64,000 nt of DNA from Intestinimonas butyriciproducens (GCF_016901775.1 NZ_JACJKW010000002.1:62001-126000); one strand, 5' to 3'; positions 36,690 to 45,660 are shown, counted from the stretch's first letter. A program made the numbers and translations. The notes: generated from the sequence alone by a model not told the origin.

Positions 36690-37430
36690 GTGGCTTTTTC
36701 CAGGGAAGCGCTGGATTTTTTGATGGAAAACAAACTGCGGGACAGCAAGGAATGGTTCCGGGAACATCGGAAGGACTACGACCGGTTGGTGCTTTTGCCG
36801 ATGCGTCAGCTGGTTCTGGAATTGCAGCCCGGGGTCTGGAAGCTGGACGACAGTCTGATCGCCGAGCCCAAAGTGGGCCGTTCCATCTCCCGGATCTATC
36901 GGGACACCCGCTTTACAAAGGATAAATCCACTTTTCGGGATGTGTGCTGGTGCGTTTTCCTGCGGGAAAAGAAGCTCTATCAGGGGCCGCCAGCTTTTTA
37001 TTTTGAGTTTTCCCCCCGCTTTGTCCGCTGGGGCTGCGGTTATTACCGGGCCAGTCCACGGGATATGGACACTTTGCGGGGGCTGATTTTGCGTCAGGAC
37101 CCGGATTTTGAGAAGGCGGACAAAGCCCTGGGGAAAGACGGCTACTTCCTGTTGGAGGGGGACCGGTACAAGAGGAGCAAGTTTCCCCATGCCCAGGGGC
37201 GGGAAAAACTGTGGCTGGATCAGAAAAATGTGGCGGTGACCCACTCCTGCTCGCCGGAGGAGGGAGAGATCCTCTTTTCGCCCCGGCTGGCTCAGAAACT
37301 GGAAGAGGATTTCCGGAAACTTCAGCCGGTGTATGACTTTTTCCGCAAAGTGCAGACCCTCTCTTTTGAGCAGACCCAGCAGGAGGACACTCCTTTGCCC
37401 AAAGCCCCCCGGCAGCAATTTGATTGGTAA
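36690..37430 (+). CDS. DUF2461 family protein, 246 aa
   Basis: The GTG start at 36690 lies behind GAAGGAGGAAAAACA. The sequence FSREALDFLMENKLRDSKEW, then FREHRKDYDRLVLLPMRQLV, and the conserved SRIYRDTRFTKDKSTFRD and FEFSPRFVRWGCGYYRASPR match the DUF2461 (TIGR02453) family. The family is widespread and of uncertain biochemical function. It is soluble and basic. The frame is followed 32 nt later by an LtaS-like gene on the same strand. Confidence 0.88.
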   Translation: MAFSREALDFLMENKLRDSKEWFREHRKDYDRLVLLPMRQLVLELQPGVWKLDDSLIAEPKVGRSISRIYRDTRFTKDKSTFRDVCWCVFLREKKLYQGPPAFYFEFSPRFVRWGCGYYRASPRDMDTLRGLILRQDPDFEKADKALGKDGYFLLEGDRYKRSKFPHAQGREKLWLDQKNVAVTHSCSPEEGEILFSPRLAQKLEEDFRKLQPVYDFFRKVQTLSFEQTQQEDTPLPKAPRQQFDW

Positions 37431-37462
37431 CAAAAGACGGAAAGGACGGGATTGCTTCCCTC

Positions 37463-39391
37463 ATGAAATTATTCAGCATTGTGCGTCCGGCTCAGAAAGC
37501 CAAGGATACTCCTGTTACTGGCTGGAAAAGCTGGTTCGTTTTTCAGAAAAAACCGCCGGAAGGCTGGAGCACCTGGAAAAAAGTACTTTTTTGGGTGTAT
37601 ACCGGCCTGATTTATACGGCCGCCACCTTTGGGGTGGCTGTGATCAGCCTGGCTTTTGCCGCCTCGGAATACGGCGGGGAGATGTTTGAAAGCTATTTTG
37701 AGTTTCCTCTCATCGTCCTTCTCAATGTGCTTCCGGTGCTTTTGCTGGGAGCGCTGCTGTATTTCCTTTTGGGACGGGCCTGGCTGGCCTTTTTGCTCCA
37801 GAGTGTTGTCATTCTGGGCGGCACCTTTGTCAACTGGTTCAAACTGGCTTTGCGCAACGATCCATTGCTGTTTGCCGATGTGCTTCTGGTGCGGGAAGCC
37901 GGGAACATGGCAGGGCAGTATGAGATCATTCCCACCGCCGGAATGTGGTGGACCCTGGCCGGAGTGCTGGCGGTGACGGTGCTGTTTTTCTTCTTCCTGC
38001 GGGGCAAGCCCCATCCCCTGGTGCGCACAGGGGGTGCTTTGGCCGTGCTCATCATCGCCTTTCTGGTCAGCGGAAAATATACCGACGACAATTTGTACAG
38101 CTACGATACAGCCACCGACAACTCGGAACTCATCAGCCCCTGGTCGGACACCCAGATCTATATTTCCAGAGGCTTTGTCTATCCCTTCCTCCACAGCATT
38201 ACCGACGCCATTGATCGTCCGCCCGAGGGCTACGACGAGGATACCGCCGCGGCCCTCATGGAAGATTATGAGGACGCCCACATCCCCGAGGACGAAAAGG
38301 TCAATGTGATCTCCATCATGTTGGAGGCCTACAACGATTTCAGCAAGTTTGAAGAAGTGAATCTGGCCTATGACGCCTATGAGGAATACCACAAGCTGGA
38401 GCAGGAAGGCATTTCCGGAAACCTTGTGACCAATATCTTCGCCGGGGGCACGGTGGACACCGAGCGGTGCTTCCTCACCGGCTACAGCCAGCTGAGCAAT
38501 TTCCGCACCGACACCAATGCCTACCCTTGGTACTTCCGGGATGAGGGCTATACGGTGGAGGGCAGCCACCCCTGTTTCCAGTGGTTCTATAACCGGGAAA
38601 ATATCAACCGGTACCTGGGGTTTGAAAACTATTACTTTGTGGAAAATTATTATGAGCAGTTCACCGGCGGAGAAGTGGCCATGGACGAGGTGCTTTTCCC
38701 GGAGATCATCCGGTTCTATGAAGAAAACCAGGAAACCGGCAAACCCTATTTTTCCTTCAATGTGAGCTACCAGGGCCATGGCCCCTATGACAGCGAACAA
38801 TATTGGTGGAGCCCCAAGGATACCTTTATTGATAACAGCGATGGCAAGCTCACCGACAGCCAGCAGTGCATTCTGGAAAACTATCTGGGTTCTGTCTGGA
38901 ACACCAATCAGAACCTGGCGGCCTTCTTTGATTACTTCCGGGAGGAAGAAGAGCCGGTGGTCATCGTGCTCTTTGGGGATCACAATCCCTGGCTGGGGGA
39001 TGACGGGGAGGTCTATGACGCCCTGGGCATCAATATGGATCTGTCCACCCAGGAAGGATTTTTGAATTACTATTCCACCCGGTATCTCATCTGGGCCAAT
39101 GACGCGGCAAAAGAAGCGCTGGACAACGATTTTTCCGGGGAAGGCCCGGACATCGGCCCCTACTTCCTGATGAATCTGCTCTTTGAGGAATGCGGCTGGG
39201 AAGGTCCTGCCTTTATGCAGATGACCGATACAGTGATGGAAAGCGTTCCGGTGATCCATTCCAGCGGCCTTTATATGAAGGACGGGAAGGTGGAAGAACA
39301 GCTGGATCTGGAGGACAGGGATCTGGTGGCAGATGATCGGAATGCCCAATATTATTGGCGCAAACATTTCTATAAAAAAGAAGAGGATTAG
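37463..39391 (+). CDS. LtaS-like sulfatase-fold transferase, second copy, 642 aa
   Basis: Membrane segments in the first 220 residues (e.g. VLFWVYTGLIYTAATFGVAV, FPLIVLLNVLPVLLLGALLY) are followed by an extracellular sulfatase-like domain: MLEAYNDF (metal ligand Glu), FAGGTVDTERCFLTG with the catalytic Thr near residue 330, VSYQGHGPY (substrate His) and VLFGDHNPWL (metal ligands near 504). It is a diverged paralogue of the enzyme on the other strand. ATG 37463 is taken as start although AAGGA is 17 nt upstream, farther than usual; a TTG overlapping the previous stop is an alternative. Likely role: surface-polymer phosphoglycerol or phosphoethanolamine transfer. Confidence 0.88.
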   Translation: MKLFSIVRPAQKAKDTPVTGWKSWFVFQKKPPEGWSTWKKVLFWVYTGLIYTAATFGVAVISLAFAASEYGGEMFESYFEFPLIVLLNVLPVLLLGALLYFLLGRAWLAFLLQSVVILGGTFVNWFKLALRNDPLLFADVLLVREAGNMAGQYEIIPTAGMWWTLAGVLAVTVLFFFFLRGKPHPLVRTGGALAVLIIAFLVSGKYTDDNLYSYDTATDNSELISPWSDTQIYISRGFVYPFLHSITDAIDRPPEGYDEDTAAALMEDYEDAHIPEDEKVNVISIMLEAYNDFSKFEEVNLAYDAYEEYHKLEQEGISGNLVTNIFAGGTVDTERCFLTGYSQLSNFRTDTNAYPWYFRDEGYTVEGSHPCFQWFYNRENINRYLGFENYYFVENYYEQFTGGEVAMDEVLFPEIIRFYEENQETGKPYFSFNVSYQGHGPYDSEQYWWSPKDTFIDNSDGKLTDSQQCILENYLGSVWNTNQNLAAFFDYFREEEEPVVIVLFGDHNPWLGDDGEVYDALGINMDLSTQEGFLNYYSTRYLIWANDAAKEALDNDFSGEGPDIGPYFLMNLLFEECGWEGPAFMQMTDTVMESVPVIHSSGLYMKDGKVEEQLDLEDRDLVADDRNAQYYWRKHFYKKEED

Positions 39392-39406
39392 GAAAAGGAG
39401 AGAGGA

Positions 39407-40447
39407 ATGATGATCCGTTTCAACTGTGACTATTCCGAAGGAGCCCATCCCCGGGTGATGGAGCATTTGATGGAGACCAACATGGAGCAGACGGCGGGAT
39501 ATGGGGAAGATCCCCACTGCCAGCGGGCTGCCCAGCTTATCCGGGGAAAATGCGGCCGCGAGGATGTGGATGTCCACTTTCTGGTGGGGGGAACCCAGAC
39601 CAATCTGACGGTGATCTCTGCGGCTCTGCGGCCCCATCAGGGGGTGATCGCCGCCGAGACCGGCCATGTGAATGTGCATGAAAGCGGCGCCATCGAGGCC
39701 ACCGGCCACAAGGTGCTGGCCATCCCCGGCTGCAAAGAGGGAAAACTCACCGCCGGACAGGTGCGCAAGCTGGTGGAGGATCATTATAACGATGAAACCC
39801 AGGAGCATATGGTGCAGCCCAAGATGGTGTATATCTCCCATCCCACAGAGCTGGGAACACTGTACACCAAGGCTGAACTGGAAGCCATCAGCTCCCTGTG
39901 CCGGGAAAAGAACCTGTTTCTCTATGTGGACGGGGCAAGATTGGGGTATGGCATCACCGCTCCCGGCACCGATGTGACCATGGCCGACCTGGCCCGTCTG
40001 TGCGATGCCTTTTATATCGGCGGCACCAAAGTAGGGGCGCTCTTTGGGGAGGCCCTGGTGATCGCCGCTCCGGCCCTCAAGGAGGATTTCCGCTATTTCA
40101 TCAAGCAGAAGGGCGGACTTCTGGCCAAGGGACGGCTGTTGGGCGTTCAGTTTGAGACCATGATGGAAGACGGGCTTTATGAGGAGATGGGGAAGCGGGC
40201 CAATGAAGCCGCTGCCATCATCCGCAAAGCTTTTGCGGACAAGGGTTTCTCCTTCTTCTGCGACTCGCCCACAAACCAGCAATTCCCCATTTTGCCCGAG
40301 AGCGTGATGAAAAAACTGGGTGAAAAATATGCCTTTGCCGATTTCGGAAAGGTGGATGAAACCCACCACGCTGTGCGTTTCTGCACCAGCTGGGCCACGC
40401 CCCTGGAACACGCCCAGGCCTTGGCTGCCGATGTGGCAGCTTTGTAA
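39407..40447 (+). CDS. Threonine aldolase family PLP enzyme, 346 aa
   Basis: The sequence follows low-specificity threonine aldolases and related beta-eliminating lyases: DYSEGAHPRVMEHLMETN (substrate loop), VHFLVGGTQTNLTVISAALR, HVNVHESGAIEATGHKV, the Asp that holds the pyridine nitrogen in LYVDGARLGYG, and FYIGGTKVGALFGEA with the PLP lysine near residue 208. It cleaves threonine/allo-threonine to glycine and acetaldehyde or acts on a related beta-hydroxy amino acid. The ATG at 39407 follows AAAAGGAGAGAGGA and lies 15 nt after the LtaS-like gene, so the two are probably co-transcribed. Exact substrate is uncertain. Confidence 0.92.
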   Translation: MMIRFNCDYSEGAHPRVMEHLMETNMEQTAGYGEDPHCQRAAQLIRGKCGREDVDVHFLVGGTQTNLTVISAALRPHQGVIAAETGHVNVHESGAIEATGHKVLAIPGCKEGKLTAGQVRKLVEDHYNDETQEHMVQPKMVYISHPTELGTLYTKAELEAISSLCREKNLFLYVDGARLGYGITAPGTDVTMADLARLCDAFYIGGTKVGALFGEALVIAAPALKEDFRYFIKQKGGLLAKGRLLGVQFETMMEDGLYEEMGKRANEAAAIIRKAFADKGFSFFCDSPTNQQFPILPESVMKKLGEKYAFADFGKVDETHHAVRFCTSWATPLEHAQALAADVAAL

Positions 40448-40575
40448 GCAGGCAGAAGATACCACTAAAAACAGGGGACCGGTTGTGTTATAATGGCTTT
40501 GGTCGCCCATGACGCAGCCGGTCTCCGGCTTTTTGCCGGAAAACAGAACAAAACAACATAAGATGGGAGAAAGAT

Positions 40576-42465
40576 ATGAAACATTTGCGAAAAAGGCTGT
40601 GGGCCGGGCTGTTGGCAGGGGTCATCCTGCTGATGGGGGCCTGCGGCGCCGGCGTGAAAACCGAAAAAAGCCAGAATCCCGCCCGGGAGGATATGAAGGC
40701 GGTGTGGGTGTCCACGGTGTATAACCTGGACTATCCCACCAGCGCCACCACCGATCCGGCCGTTTTGAAAAGCCAGGCCGACTCCATTTTGCAGGGCTGT
40801 GTGGATATGGGAATGAATGCAGTCATCCTTCAGGTGCGTCCTTCCTGTGATGCGCTGTATCCTTCGGAGATCTTTCCCTGGAGTCGTTATCTCACAGGCA
40901 GCCAGGACCAGGCTCCCCAGGGGGATTTTGACCCCCTGGCCTATTGGGTGGAGCAGGCCCATGCACTGGGGCTGGAACTCCATGCCTGGATCAACCCCTT
41001 CCGGGTGACCAAAAGCGGCGACAGCGAGTACCAGAGCCTGTCGTCTTCTTCTCCGGCCAAGCAGCACCCGGAATGGCTGGTGCAGCACGAGGGGAACTAC
41101 TATCTGAATCCTGGCCTTCCGGAGGTGCGGGAACTGGTGATCAAGGGGGCCGAGGAGCTGGCCCGGAACTATGACATTGACGGGCTGCACATGGACGATT
41201 ATTTCTATCCCGGTCAGGACTTTGACGATGCCGCAGCGTTCCAGCAGTACGGCGGAGACTTTTCCGATCTGGGAGATTGGAGAAGAGACAATGTAAACCA
41301 GCTGGTGAAGGAACTGGGAGAGCGTCTCCATGCCATCGATCCCAGCTTGTCCTATGGCATCAGTCCGGCCGGCGTATGGGCCAACCAGGGCAGCCACCCC
41401 GAAGGTTCGGCTACCAATGGCAATGAGACCTATTTCAATGCCTATGCCGACAGCCGCAAATGGGTGAAGGAAGAATACATCGATTACATCTGCCCTCAGA
41501 TCTATTGGTACATCGGCCACAAGGCCGCCGATTATGACACCCTGGTCCGCTGGTGGGCCGATGTGGTGGACGGCACCGATGTGCGTCTGTATGTGGGCAT
41601 GGCCGATTATCAGGCGGGCAACAGCGATCCCTCTTCTCTCTGGTATGGCGTCAAGGCCCTGGAGGATATGCTGGCCCTTAACAAGACCATTCCCCAGGTG
41701 TCCGGTGAAGTGCATTTCCGCTATCAGCTGATGGTGCAGAATCCGGAGATCGTGGCGCTGTATCAGAAGGAATACGCTCAGCCGGATGTGCCGGAAGAAC
41801 CGGCCACTCCGGAGGAGCCGGAAGAGACCGTAAAACCCATGCTCAATCAAACAGACCACGGCGCCTATATTCAGGGGGCCGAGGGTCTGTTCCGGCCGGG
41901 GGATTCCCTCAGCCGGGCCGAGGCGGTGGCCATGCTGGCCCGGCTGACGGTGGACGAAAACGGCCAGGCCCTTTATCAGGAAGGTGAGAGCTATCCGGTT
42001 TCCTTTTCCGATGTGGCAGAGGACAGCTGGTATGCTTCCTATGTGGGTTTTGCCCAGAAATACAACATTGTAGGGGGCTATGAGGACGGCACTTTCCGTC
42101 CCGATCAGCCGGTGACCCGGGCCGAACTGATGAAGATTCTGGCGGCCTACTTCCCCGGTGAGACAGGCAGCGTCTCTTTTACCGATGTGCCGGAAACCCA
42201 CTGGGCCTATCAGGCGGTGGCTTTTGGCGCAGGAAAGGGCTTTGTGGCAGGCTATGAGGACGGCACCTTCCGTCCCGATCAGCCGGTGACAAGAGCCGAA
42301 GCGGTGAAGATGATCAACGGCGCTCTGGGCCGCATCCCGGCAGAAGGGCATCTGGCAGAGCTGATCTCCCGGAATCCCTTCCAGGATGTGAACGAAAGCC
42401 ACTGGGCCTATGGCAACATTCTGGAAGCCTCGGTGGCCCACAATCCCGACGGTACCCTGGCATAA
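40576..42465 (+). CDS. SLH-domain lipoprotein with GHL10/DUF187 glycosidase domain, 629 aa
   Basis: The N-terminus carries a lipoprotein signal (WAGLLAGVILLMGAC, lipid-modified Cys about residue 23). Residues about 40-330 match the glycosyl-hydrolase-like GHL10 (DUF187) family: MKAVWVSTVYNLDYPTSATT, VDMGMNAVILQVRP, DIDGLHMDDYFYPG and YGISPAGVWANQ. Three SLH repeats follow (about 425-625), e.g. FSDVAEDSWYASYV and FTDVPETHWAYQAV. It is therefore tied both to the membrane by lipid and to the wall by SLH repeats. The expected substrate is cell-wall or external glycan; no experimental guide to specificity is visible. AGATGGGAGAAAGAT precedes the ATG. Confidence 0.9.
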   Translation: MKHLRKRLWAGLLAGVILLMGACGAGVKTEKSQNPAREDMKAVWVSTVYNLDYPTSATTDPAVLKSQADSILQGCVDMGMNAVILQVRPSCDALYPSEIFPWSRYLTGSQDQAPQGDFDPLAYWVEQAHALGLELHAWINPFRVTKSGDSEYQSLSSSSPAKQHPEWLVQHEGNYYLNPGLPEVRELVIKGAEELARNYDIDGLHMDDYFYPGQDFDDAAAFQQYGGDFSDLGDWRRDNVNQLVKELGERLHAIDPSLSYGISPAGVWANQGSHPEGSATNGNETYFNAYADSRKWVKEEYIDYICPQIYWYIGHKAADYDTLVRWWADVVDGTDVRLYVGMADYQAGNSDPSSLWYGVKALEDMLALNKTIPQVSGEVHFRYQLMVQNPEIVALYQKEYAQPDVPEEPATPEEPEETVKPMLNQTDHGAYIQGAEGLFRPGDSLSRAEAVAMLARLTVDENGQALYQEGESYPVSFSDVAEDSWYASYVGFAQKYNIVGGYEDGTFRPDQPVTRAELMKILAAYFPGETGSVSFTDVPETHWAYQAVAFGAGKGFVAGYEDGTFRPDQPVTRAEAVKMINGALGRIPAEGHLAELISRNPFQDVNESHWAYGNILEASVAHNPDGTLA

Positions 42466-42471
42466 AAACGC

Positions 42472-42502
42472 AAAAAAGAAGCCCTTTTGGGGCTTCTTTT
42501 TT
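42472..42502 (+). terminator. Terminator after the SLH lipoprotein gene
   Basis: AAAAAAGAAGCCC and GGGCTTCTTTTTT form a perfect stem. A nearly identical terminator occurs at 43346-43376. Confidence 0.9.
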
Positions 42503-42536
42503 GTGTTTCGAAAAGGAAAAATGTGCTTAAATTGGC

Positions 42537-42722
42537 TTATTGAAGATCGGAAAGGTCGATTTTTCCGTGTTCTTTTTCATAATCAGCAATGAATTTCAGC
42601 ATTAACTGAATGATTTGACTGTTTGCAGAGCGGCCTTCATAAGAACAGACATACCGGAATTTTGCCAGGATATCGCCATTTACCCGCAGGCCGAAGTGCT
42701 TTTCCTTCTCCCGGTTCACCAT
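42537..42722 (-). CDS. Ribbon-helix-helix (Arc-like) DNA-binding protein, 61 aa
   Basis: KEKHFGLRVNGDILAKFRYV has the N-terminal beta strand and first helix of an Arc/MetJ-type ribbon-helix-helix protein; the second helix is RSANSQIIQLMLKFIADYEK. A perfect CTTTACAGGAGGAACAAGC site precedes the ATG. It is divergent from the interrupted SLOG-like gene, mirroring the XRE/SLOG pair at 11.9-12.7 kb, and probably represses the shared control region, which contains the palindrome GAGTTATAATAACTC. Confidence 0.87.
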   Translation of the reverse strand: MVNREKEKHFGLRVNGDILAKFRYVCSYEGRSANSQIIQLMLKFIADYEKEHGKIDLSDLQ

Positions 42723-42800
42723 GCTTGTTCCTCCTGTAAAGTTGATATGACTTTATTTTAGACTCATTATTTGATAAAATACGAAAATAGAGTTGATATG

Positions 42801-42815
42801 GAGTTATAATAACTC
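42801..42815. promoter_or_regulatory. Palindromic operator overlapping a -10 element
   Basis: GAGTTATAATAACTC is a perfect 7+1+7 palindrome containing TATAAT (42805-42810). A second related element, GTTGATATG, occurs twice nearby (about 42739 and 42792). It is the likely binding site of the divergent ribbon-helix-helix protein. Confidence 0.5.
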
Positions 42816-42840
42816 TGGATTTGAAAGGAGGATGTGACCG

Positions 42841-43308
42841 ATGCGGGAAAAGACATGTGTATTCATTGGCCATGGAGAATGTTACGGTGTGTCTTTGCAA
42901 CAAATAGAAAAAGAGTTGGAGCGGCTGATCAATTGGGGAATAACGGATTTTTTATGTGGTGGTATGGGAAGATTTGATTGGATGTGTGCTCGGGCCGTAT
43001 AGGAGTTGAAAAAATATCGAAAAAACATTCGTTGTGATCTAATCATTCCATATTTGACTTTTCGCATTCCAGAGTTTGTCTATTTTGATGAGATTCTATA
43101 TCCGGAAGGATTTGAAAAATACCATTTCAAAGCGGCTATTTTAGCAAGAAATCAATATATGGTGAATCATGCAGCTTACGCATTGTGTTATGTGACCCAT
43201 CGTTGGGGTGGAGCTGTAAAAACTTATGAAAAAGCAGTCAAACAGGGCTTGACAATGATCAATTTAGGCAACGAGGAATTGAGAAAAAATTACGGAACAA
43301 TGCAATGA
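42841..43308 (+). pseudogene. SLOG-like gene interrupted by an in-frame amber codon
   Basis: ATG at 42841, behind GAAAGGAGGATGTGACCG, opens REKTCVFIGHGECYGVSLQQ, the GH motif of the SLOG family. Codon 54 (43000-43002) is TAG; the same frame then continues ELKKYRKNIRCDLIIPYLTF to VTHRWGGAVKTYEKAVKQ and stops at 43306-43308. The full frame would be 154 residues and aligns end to end with the intact 148-residue SLOG protein at 11852-12298 (TFFGHRDC/VFIGHGEC; THNWGGAAQYAEKA/THRWGGAVKTYEKA). The stop falls where the homologue has Arg. The simplest reading is a recent nonsense mutation. Confidence 0.75.
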
Positions 43309-43345
43309 AATTTGGATAGCATCGGAAAAGAATGGGTTAAGAAAT

Positions 43346-43376
43346 AAAAAAAGAAGCCCTTTGGGGCTTCTTTTTT
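43346..43376. terminator. Bidirectional terminator
   Basis: AAAAAAGAAGCCC pairs with GGGCTTCTTTTTT between convergent genes; the stop codon of the acetyltransferase gene lies in its T-run. Confidence 0.9.
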
Positions 43377-43935
43377 ATTCGCTCATTCCGGTATTTCGCT
43401 TGGCCATATGGAGGTGATCCTCCCATTGGCCGCAGATTTTCAGATAGTCCCGGGCCAGGCCCTCTTCTTCAAAACCCAGCTTGCGCAGAAGGGCCAGGGA
43501 GGGGAGGTTCCGGGGCATCACATTGGCTTCCACCCGGTGGAGACCCAAGGGGCCAAAGGCATAGTCCACCGCCGCCGCCACTGCTTCGGTCATAAACCCT
43601 TGCCGCAGGAAATCCTGGTCCATATGGTAGCCCAGAAAGCAGGAGAGGAACACGCCCCGGCTGATCTGGCTGAGATGCACCATGCCGGCGATGGTCTGAG
43701 GCGCTTCCTTGGGAAAAAGCCAAAACCGTACGCTGGCGCCTGCTTCCTGCTGGCGCACATCCTCCATCAGCCCTTCGGTCTGGCGGGAAAGGGTGAAAAA
43801 TTCCTCCGGCCGCAGAGGGGAGGTGGGACGGAGATGCTCACGGTTTTTGATGAAATGGGCGGTCACCATTGGGGCCAGGGCCAAAGAAGAGGGAACAAGA
43901 CGGAGACGAGGGGTTTCCAGGGGCTGTATTGTCAT
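43375..43935 (-). CDS. GNAT N-acetyltransferase (RimJ/RimL type), 186 aa
   Basis: ATG 43935 with AGGAGGTCTTTTCC upstream is the start. The pattern is RimJ-like: PLETPRLRLVPSSLALAPMV at the N-terminus, IAGMVHLSQISRGVFLSCFL, GYHMDQDFLRQGFMTEAVAA (acetyl-CoA binding) and HRVEANVMPRNLPSLALLRK then LGFEEEGLARDYLKICGQWE. This pattern is shared with ribosomal-protein N-acetyltransferases and many detoxifying homologues; the substrate is not known. It is transcribed alone and convergently to the interrupted SLOG gene. Confidence 0.9.
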   Translation of the reverse strand: MTIQPLETPRLRLVPSSLALAPMVTAHFIKNREHLRPTSPLRPEEFFTLSRQTEGLMEDVRQQEAGASVRFWLFPKEAPQTIAGMVHLSQISRGVFLSCFLGYHMDQDFLRQGFMTEAVAAAVDYAFGPLGLHRVEANVMPRNLPSLALLRKLGFEEEGLARDYLKICGQWEDHLHMAKRNTGMSE

Positions 43936-44162
43936 GGAAAAGACCTCCTTTGCACTGGGAAAGTAATAAAAGAATAATGTGATTTTGCTAAACACAAAAT
44001 TGTTACAAAAAATTTTCTGTACTTTACTTCATTTTACAATCTGCCCAAAGAAATTGTCAAGGAAAAGCAAAAAAATGTTGACTTCCACCCCACTCCAGGC
44101 GTTACAATAAAGATAAGAAAAATGCGGGATGAATCCCGCCTGTGAAAAAGGAGGAACCTCAG

Positions 44163-45299
44163 ATGATTGCCATGCGGAATTATAAAGACACCGATGATAA
44201 GGTTTCCCTGCTGGGCTTTGGCCTGATGCGTCTGCCCAAGATCGATCCGGAGAAATCCGACATCGACAAGGAAAAGGCCCAGGAGATGATCGACTATGCC
44301 TATTCCCACGGGATCAACTATTTTGACACCGCCTATCCCTATCACGAGGGCAAAAGCGAGCTGTTTGTGGGCGAGGCCATGAAGAAATATCCCCGGGAGA
44401 GCTTCCATCTGGCCAGCAAAATGCCGGTCTGGCTGGTGGAAAAGCCGGAGGATACCCTGAAATATTTTGAGGAGCAGCTGAATAAGTGCCAGGTGGAGTA
44501 TTTTGACTATTACCTGTGCCATGCTCTCAACCATGACCGCCTGGAGATCATCAAGAAGAACCACATCTTCGAGACACTCCAGAAGGAAAAGGAAGCCGGC
44601 CGCATCAAGCATCTGGGCTTTTCCTTCCACGGCACCATCGAAATGCTGGAAGAGATCGTAAACGCTTATGACTGGGATTTTGCCCAGATCCAGCTGAACT
44701 ACTATGACTGGGATATGCAGAATGCCAAGCGGCAGTATGAGATCCTGGAAGAGCACGGCCTGCCCGTTGTGGTGATGGAGCCTGTGCGCGGCGGCGCTCT
44801 GCATACTCTGTGCCCCGAAGGCATCGAGATGCTGAAAAAGGCCGATCCCAATGCCACCCCCGCTTCCTGGGCCCTGCGTTTTGCTGCCAGCCTGCCCAAT
44901 GTGCTGGTGGTGCTCAGCGGCATGACCACCATGGAGCATATGCAGGACAATGTGGCCACTGTGGACGATTTCAAGCCCCTCACCGAAAGCGAAAGAGAGC
45001 TTTTGTTCAAGGTGGCCGATGTGTATAAGCAGAGCAAGACCGTGCCCTGCACCGGCTGCCGCTACTGCATGGATTGCCCGGCCGGAGTGGACATCCCCGC
45101 CGTCTTCAAGATCTACAACCAGTACTGTGTCACCGAGAACAAGGCTCAGTTCCTGGCTGATTACGAAGCCCTGGGAGACAGCAAACAGGCTCATCACTGT
45201 GTAGCTTGCCGCCAGTGCTGCTCTCAGTGTCCCCAGTCCATCGACATCCCCACCCGCATGGAGGATGTAAAGGCCCTGTACAAAAAGCTGAAGGGCTAA
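44163..45299 (+). CDS. Aldo/keto reductase with C-terminal 4Fe-4S domain, 378 aa
   Basis: ATG 44163 follows AAAAAGGAGGAACCTCAG. Residues 1-270 form an aldo/keto reductase barrel with the catalytic set Asp55/Tyr60 (NYFDTAYPYHEG), Lys86 (ASKMP) and a His in YYLCHALNHD. The C-terminus adds two cysteine clusters, CTGCRYCMDCPAGVDIP and HCVACRQCCSQCPQSIDIP, which bind iron-sulfur clusters. This fused form is common in anaerobic Firmicutes and probably couples NAD(P)H or ferredoxin to reduction of a small carbonyl compound. It is a single gene with a promoter near 44078-44108 and its own terminator. Confidence 0.93.
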   Translation: MIAMRNYKDTDDKVSLLGFGLMRLPKIDPEKSDIDKEKAQEMIDYAYSHGINYFDTAYPYHEGKSELFVGEAMKKYPRESFHLASKMPVWLVEKPEDTLKYFEEQLNKCQVEYFDYYLCHALNHDRLEIIKKNHIFETLQKEKEAGRIKHLGFSFHGTIEMLEEIVNAYDWDFAQIQLNYYDWDMQNAKRQYEILEEHGLPVVVMEPVRGGALHTLCPEGIEMLKKADPNATPASWALRFAASLPNVLVVLSGMTTMEHMQDNVATVDDFKPLTESERELLFKVADVYKQSKTVPCTGCRYCMDCPAGVDIPAVFKIYNQYCVTENKAQFLADYEALGDSKQAHHCVACRQCCSQCPQSIDIPTRMEDVKALYKKLKG

Positions 45300-45314
45300 A
45301 AGGTACATATAAAC

Positions 45315-45355
45315 AAAGAAAGCCTCTTGCGGCGATGCCGCAAGAGGCTTTCTTT
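45315..45355 (+). terminator. Terminator after the aldo/keto reductase
   Basis: AAAGAAAGCCTCTTGCGGC and GCCGCAAGAGGCTTTCTTT form a perfect 19-bp stem with a 3-nt loop. Confidence 0.93.
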
Positions 45356-45501
45356 CATTTCTTTCTTTTGTTTTGCCCCATCCAAAGAACGGCGAGAAAC
45401 AGGAGAAGAAGCACAAAGGGGATCAGGCATGGGCTAATCTGCCCAGAGAAGAGTAAAGAGAAGAGTAAAAAGAAAAAAGGGGAGAAAAGCGAAAAAACCT
45501 A

Positions 45502-45530
45502 TTGACAAAATAACACATGGCTTGTATAAT
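45502..45530 (+). promoter_or_regulatory. Consensus promoter for tRNA-Val
   Basis: TTGACA (45502-45507), 17-nt spacer, TATAAT (45525-45530), 18 nt upstream of the tRNA. Confidence 0.9.
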
Positions 45531-45548
45531 AAAAAAGCTGATTGACCC

Positions 45549-45625
45549 GGACGCTTAGCTCAGCTGGCTAGAGCACCTGCTTGACGTGCAGGGGGTCAGG
45601 GGTTCAAGTCCCTTAGCGTCCACCA
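45549..45625 (+). tRNA. tRNA-Val (anticodon GAC)
   Basis: A 77-nt cloverleaf: acceptor GGACGCT/AGCGTCC, D arm GCTC...GAGC, anticodon stem CCTGC/GCAGG around loop TTGACGT (anticodon GAC), T arm with loop TTCAAGT, and encoded CCA end. A consensus promoter and a terminator flank it. Confidence 0.97.
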
Positions 45626-45660
45626 TAAAAAAGACACGCCTTAGGGCGTGTCTTTTTTAT
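45625..45660 (+). terminator. Terminator after tRNA-Val
   Basis: ATAAAAAAGACACGCC and GGCGTGTCTTTTTTAT form a perfect stem around a short loop. Confidence 0.9.

Noticed and set aside
37469-42441. Minus-strand frames of about 1013 and 658 codons
   Set aside because: They lie opposite well-identified genes (LtaS-like, threonine aldolase, SLH lipoprotein) and encode His/Gly-rich sequence without domain signals.
43000-43002. In-frame TAG considered as pyrrolysine or programmed read-through
   Set aside because: No pyrrolysine machinery is in view, SLOG proteins are not known to use it and the homologue has an ordinary Arg there; nonsense mutation is simpler.
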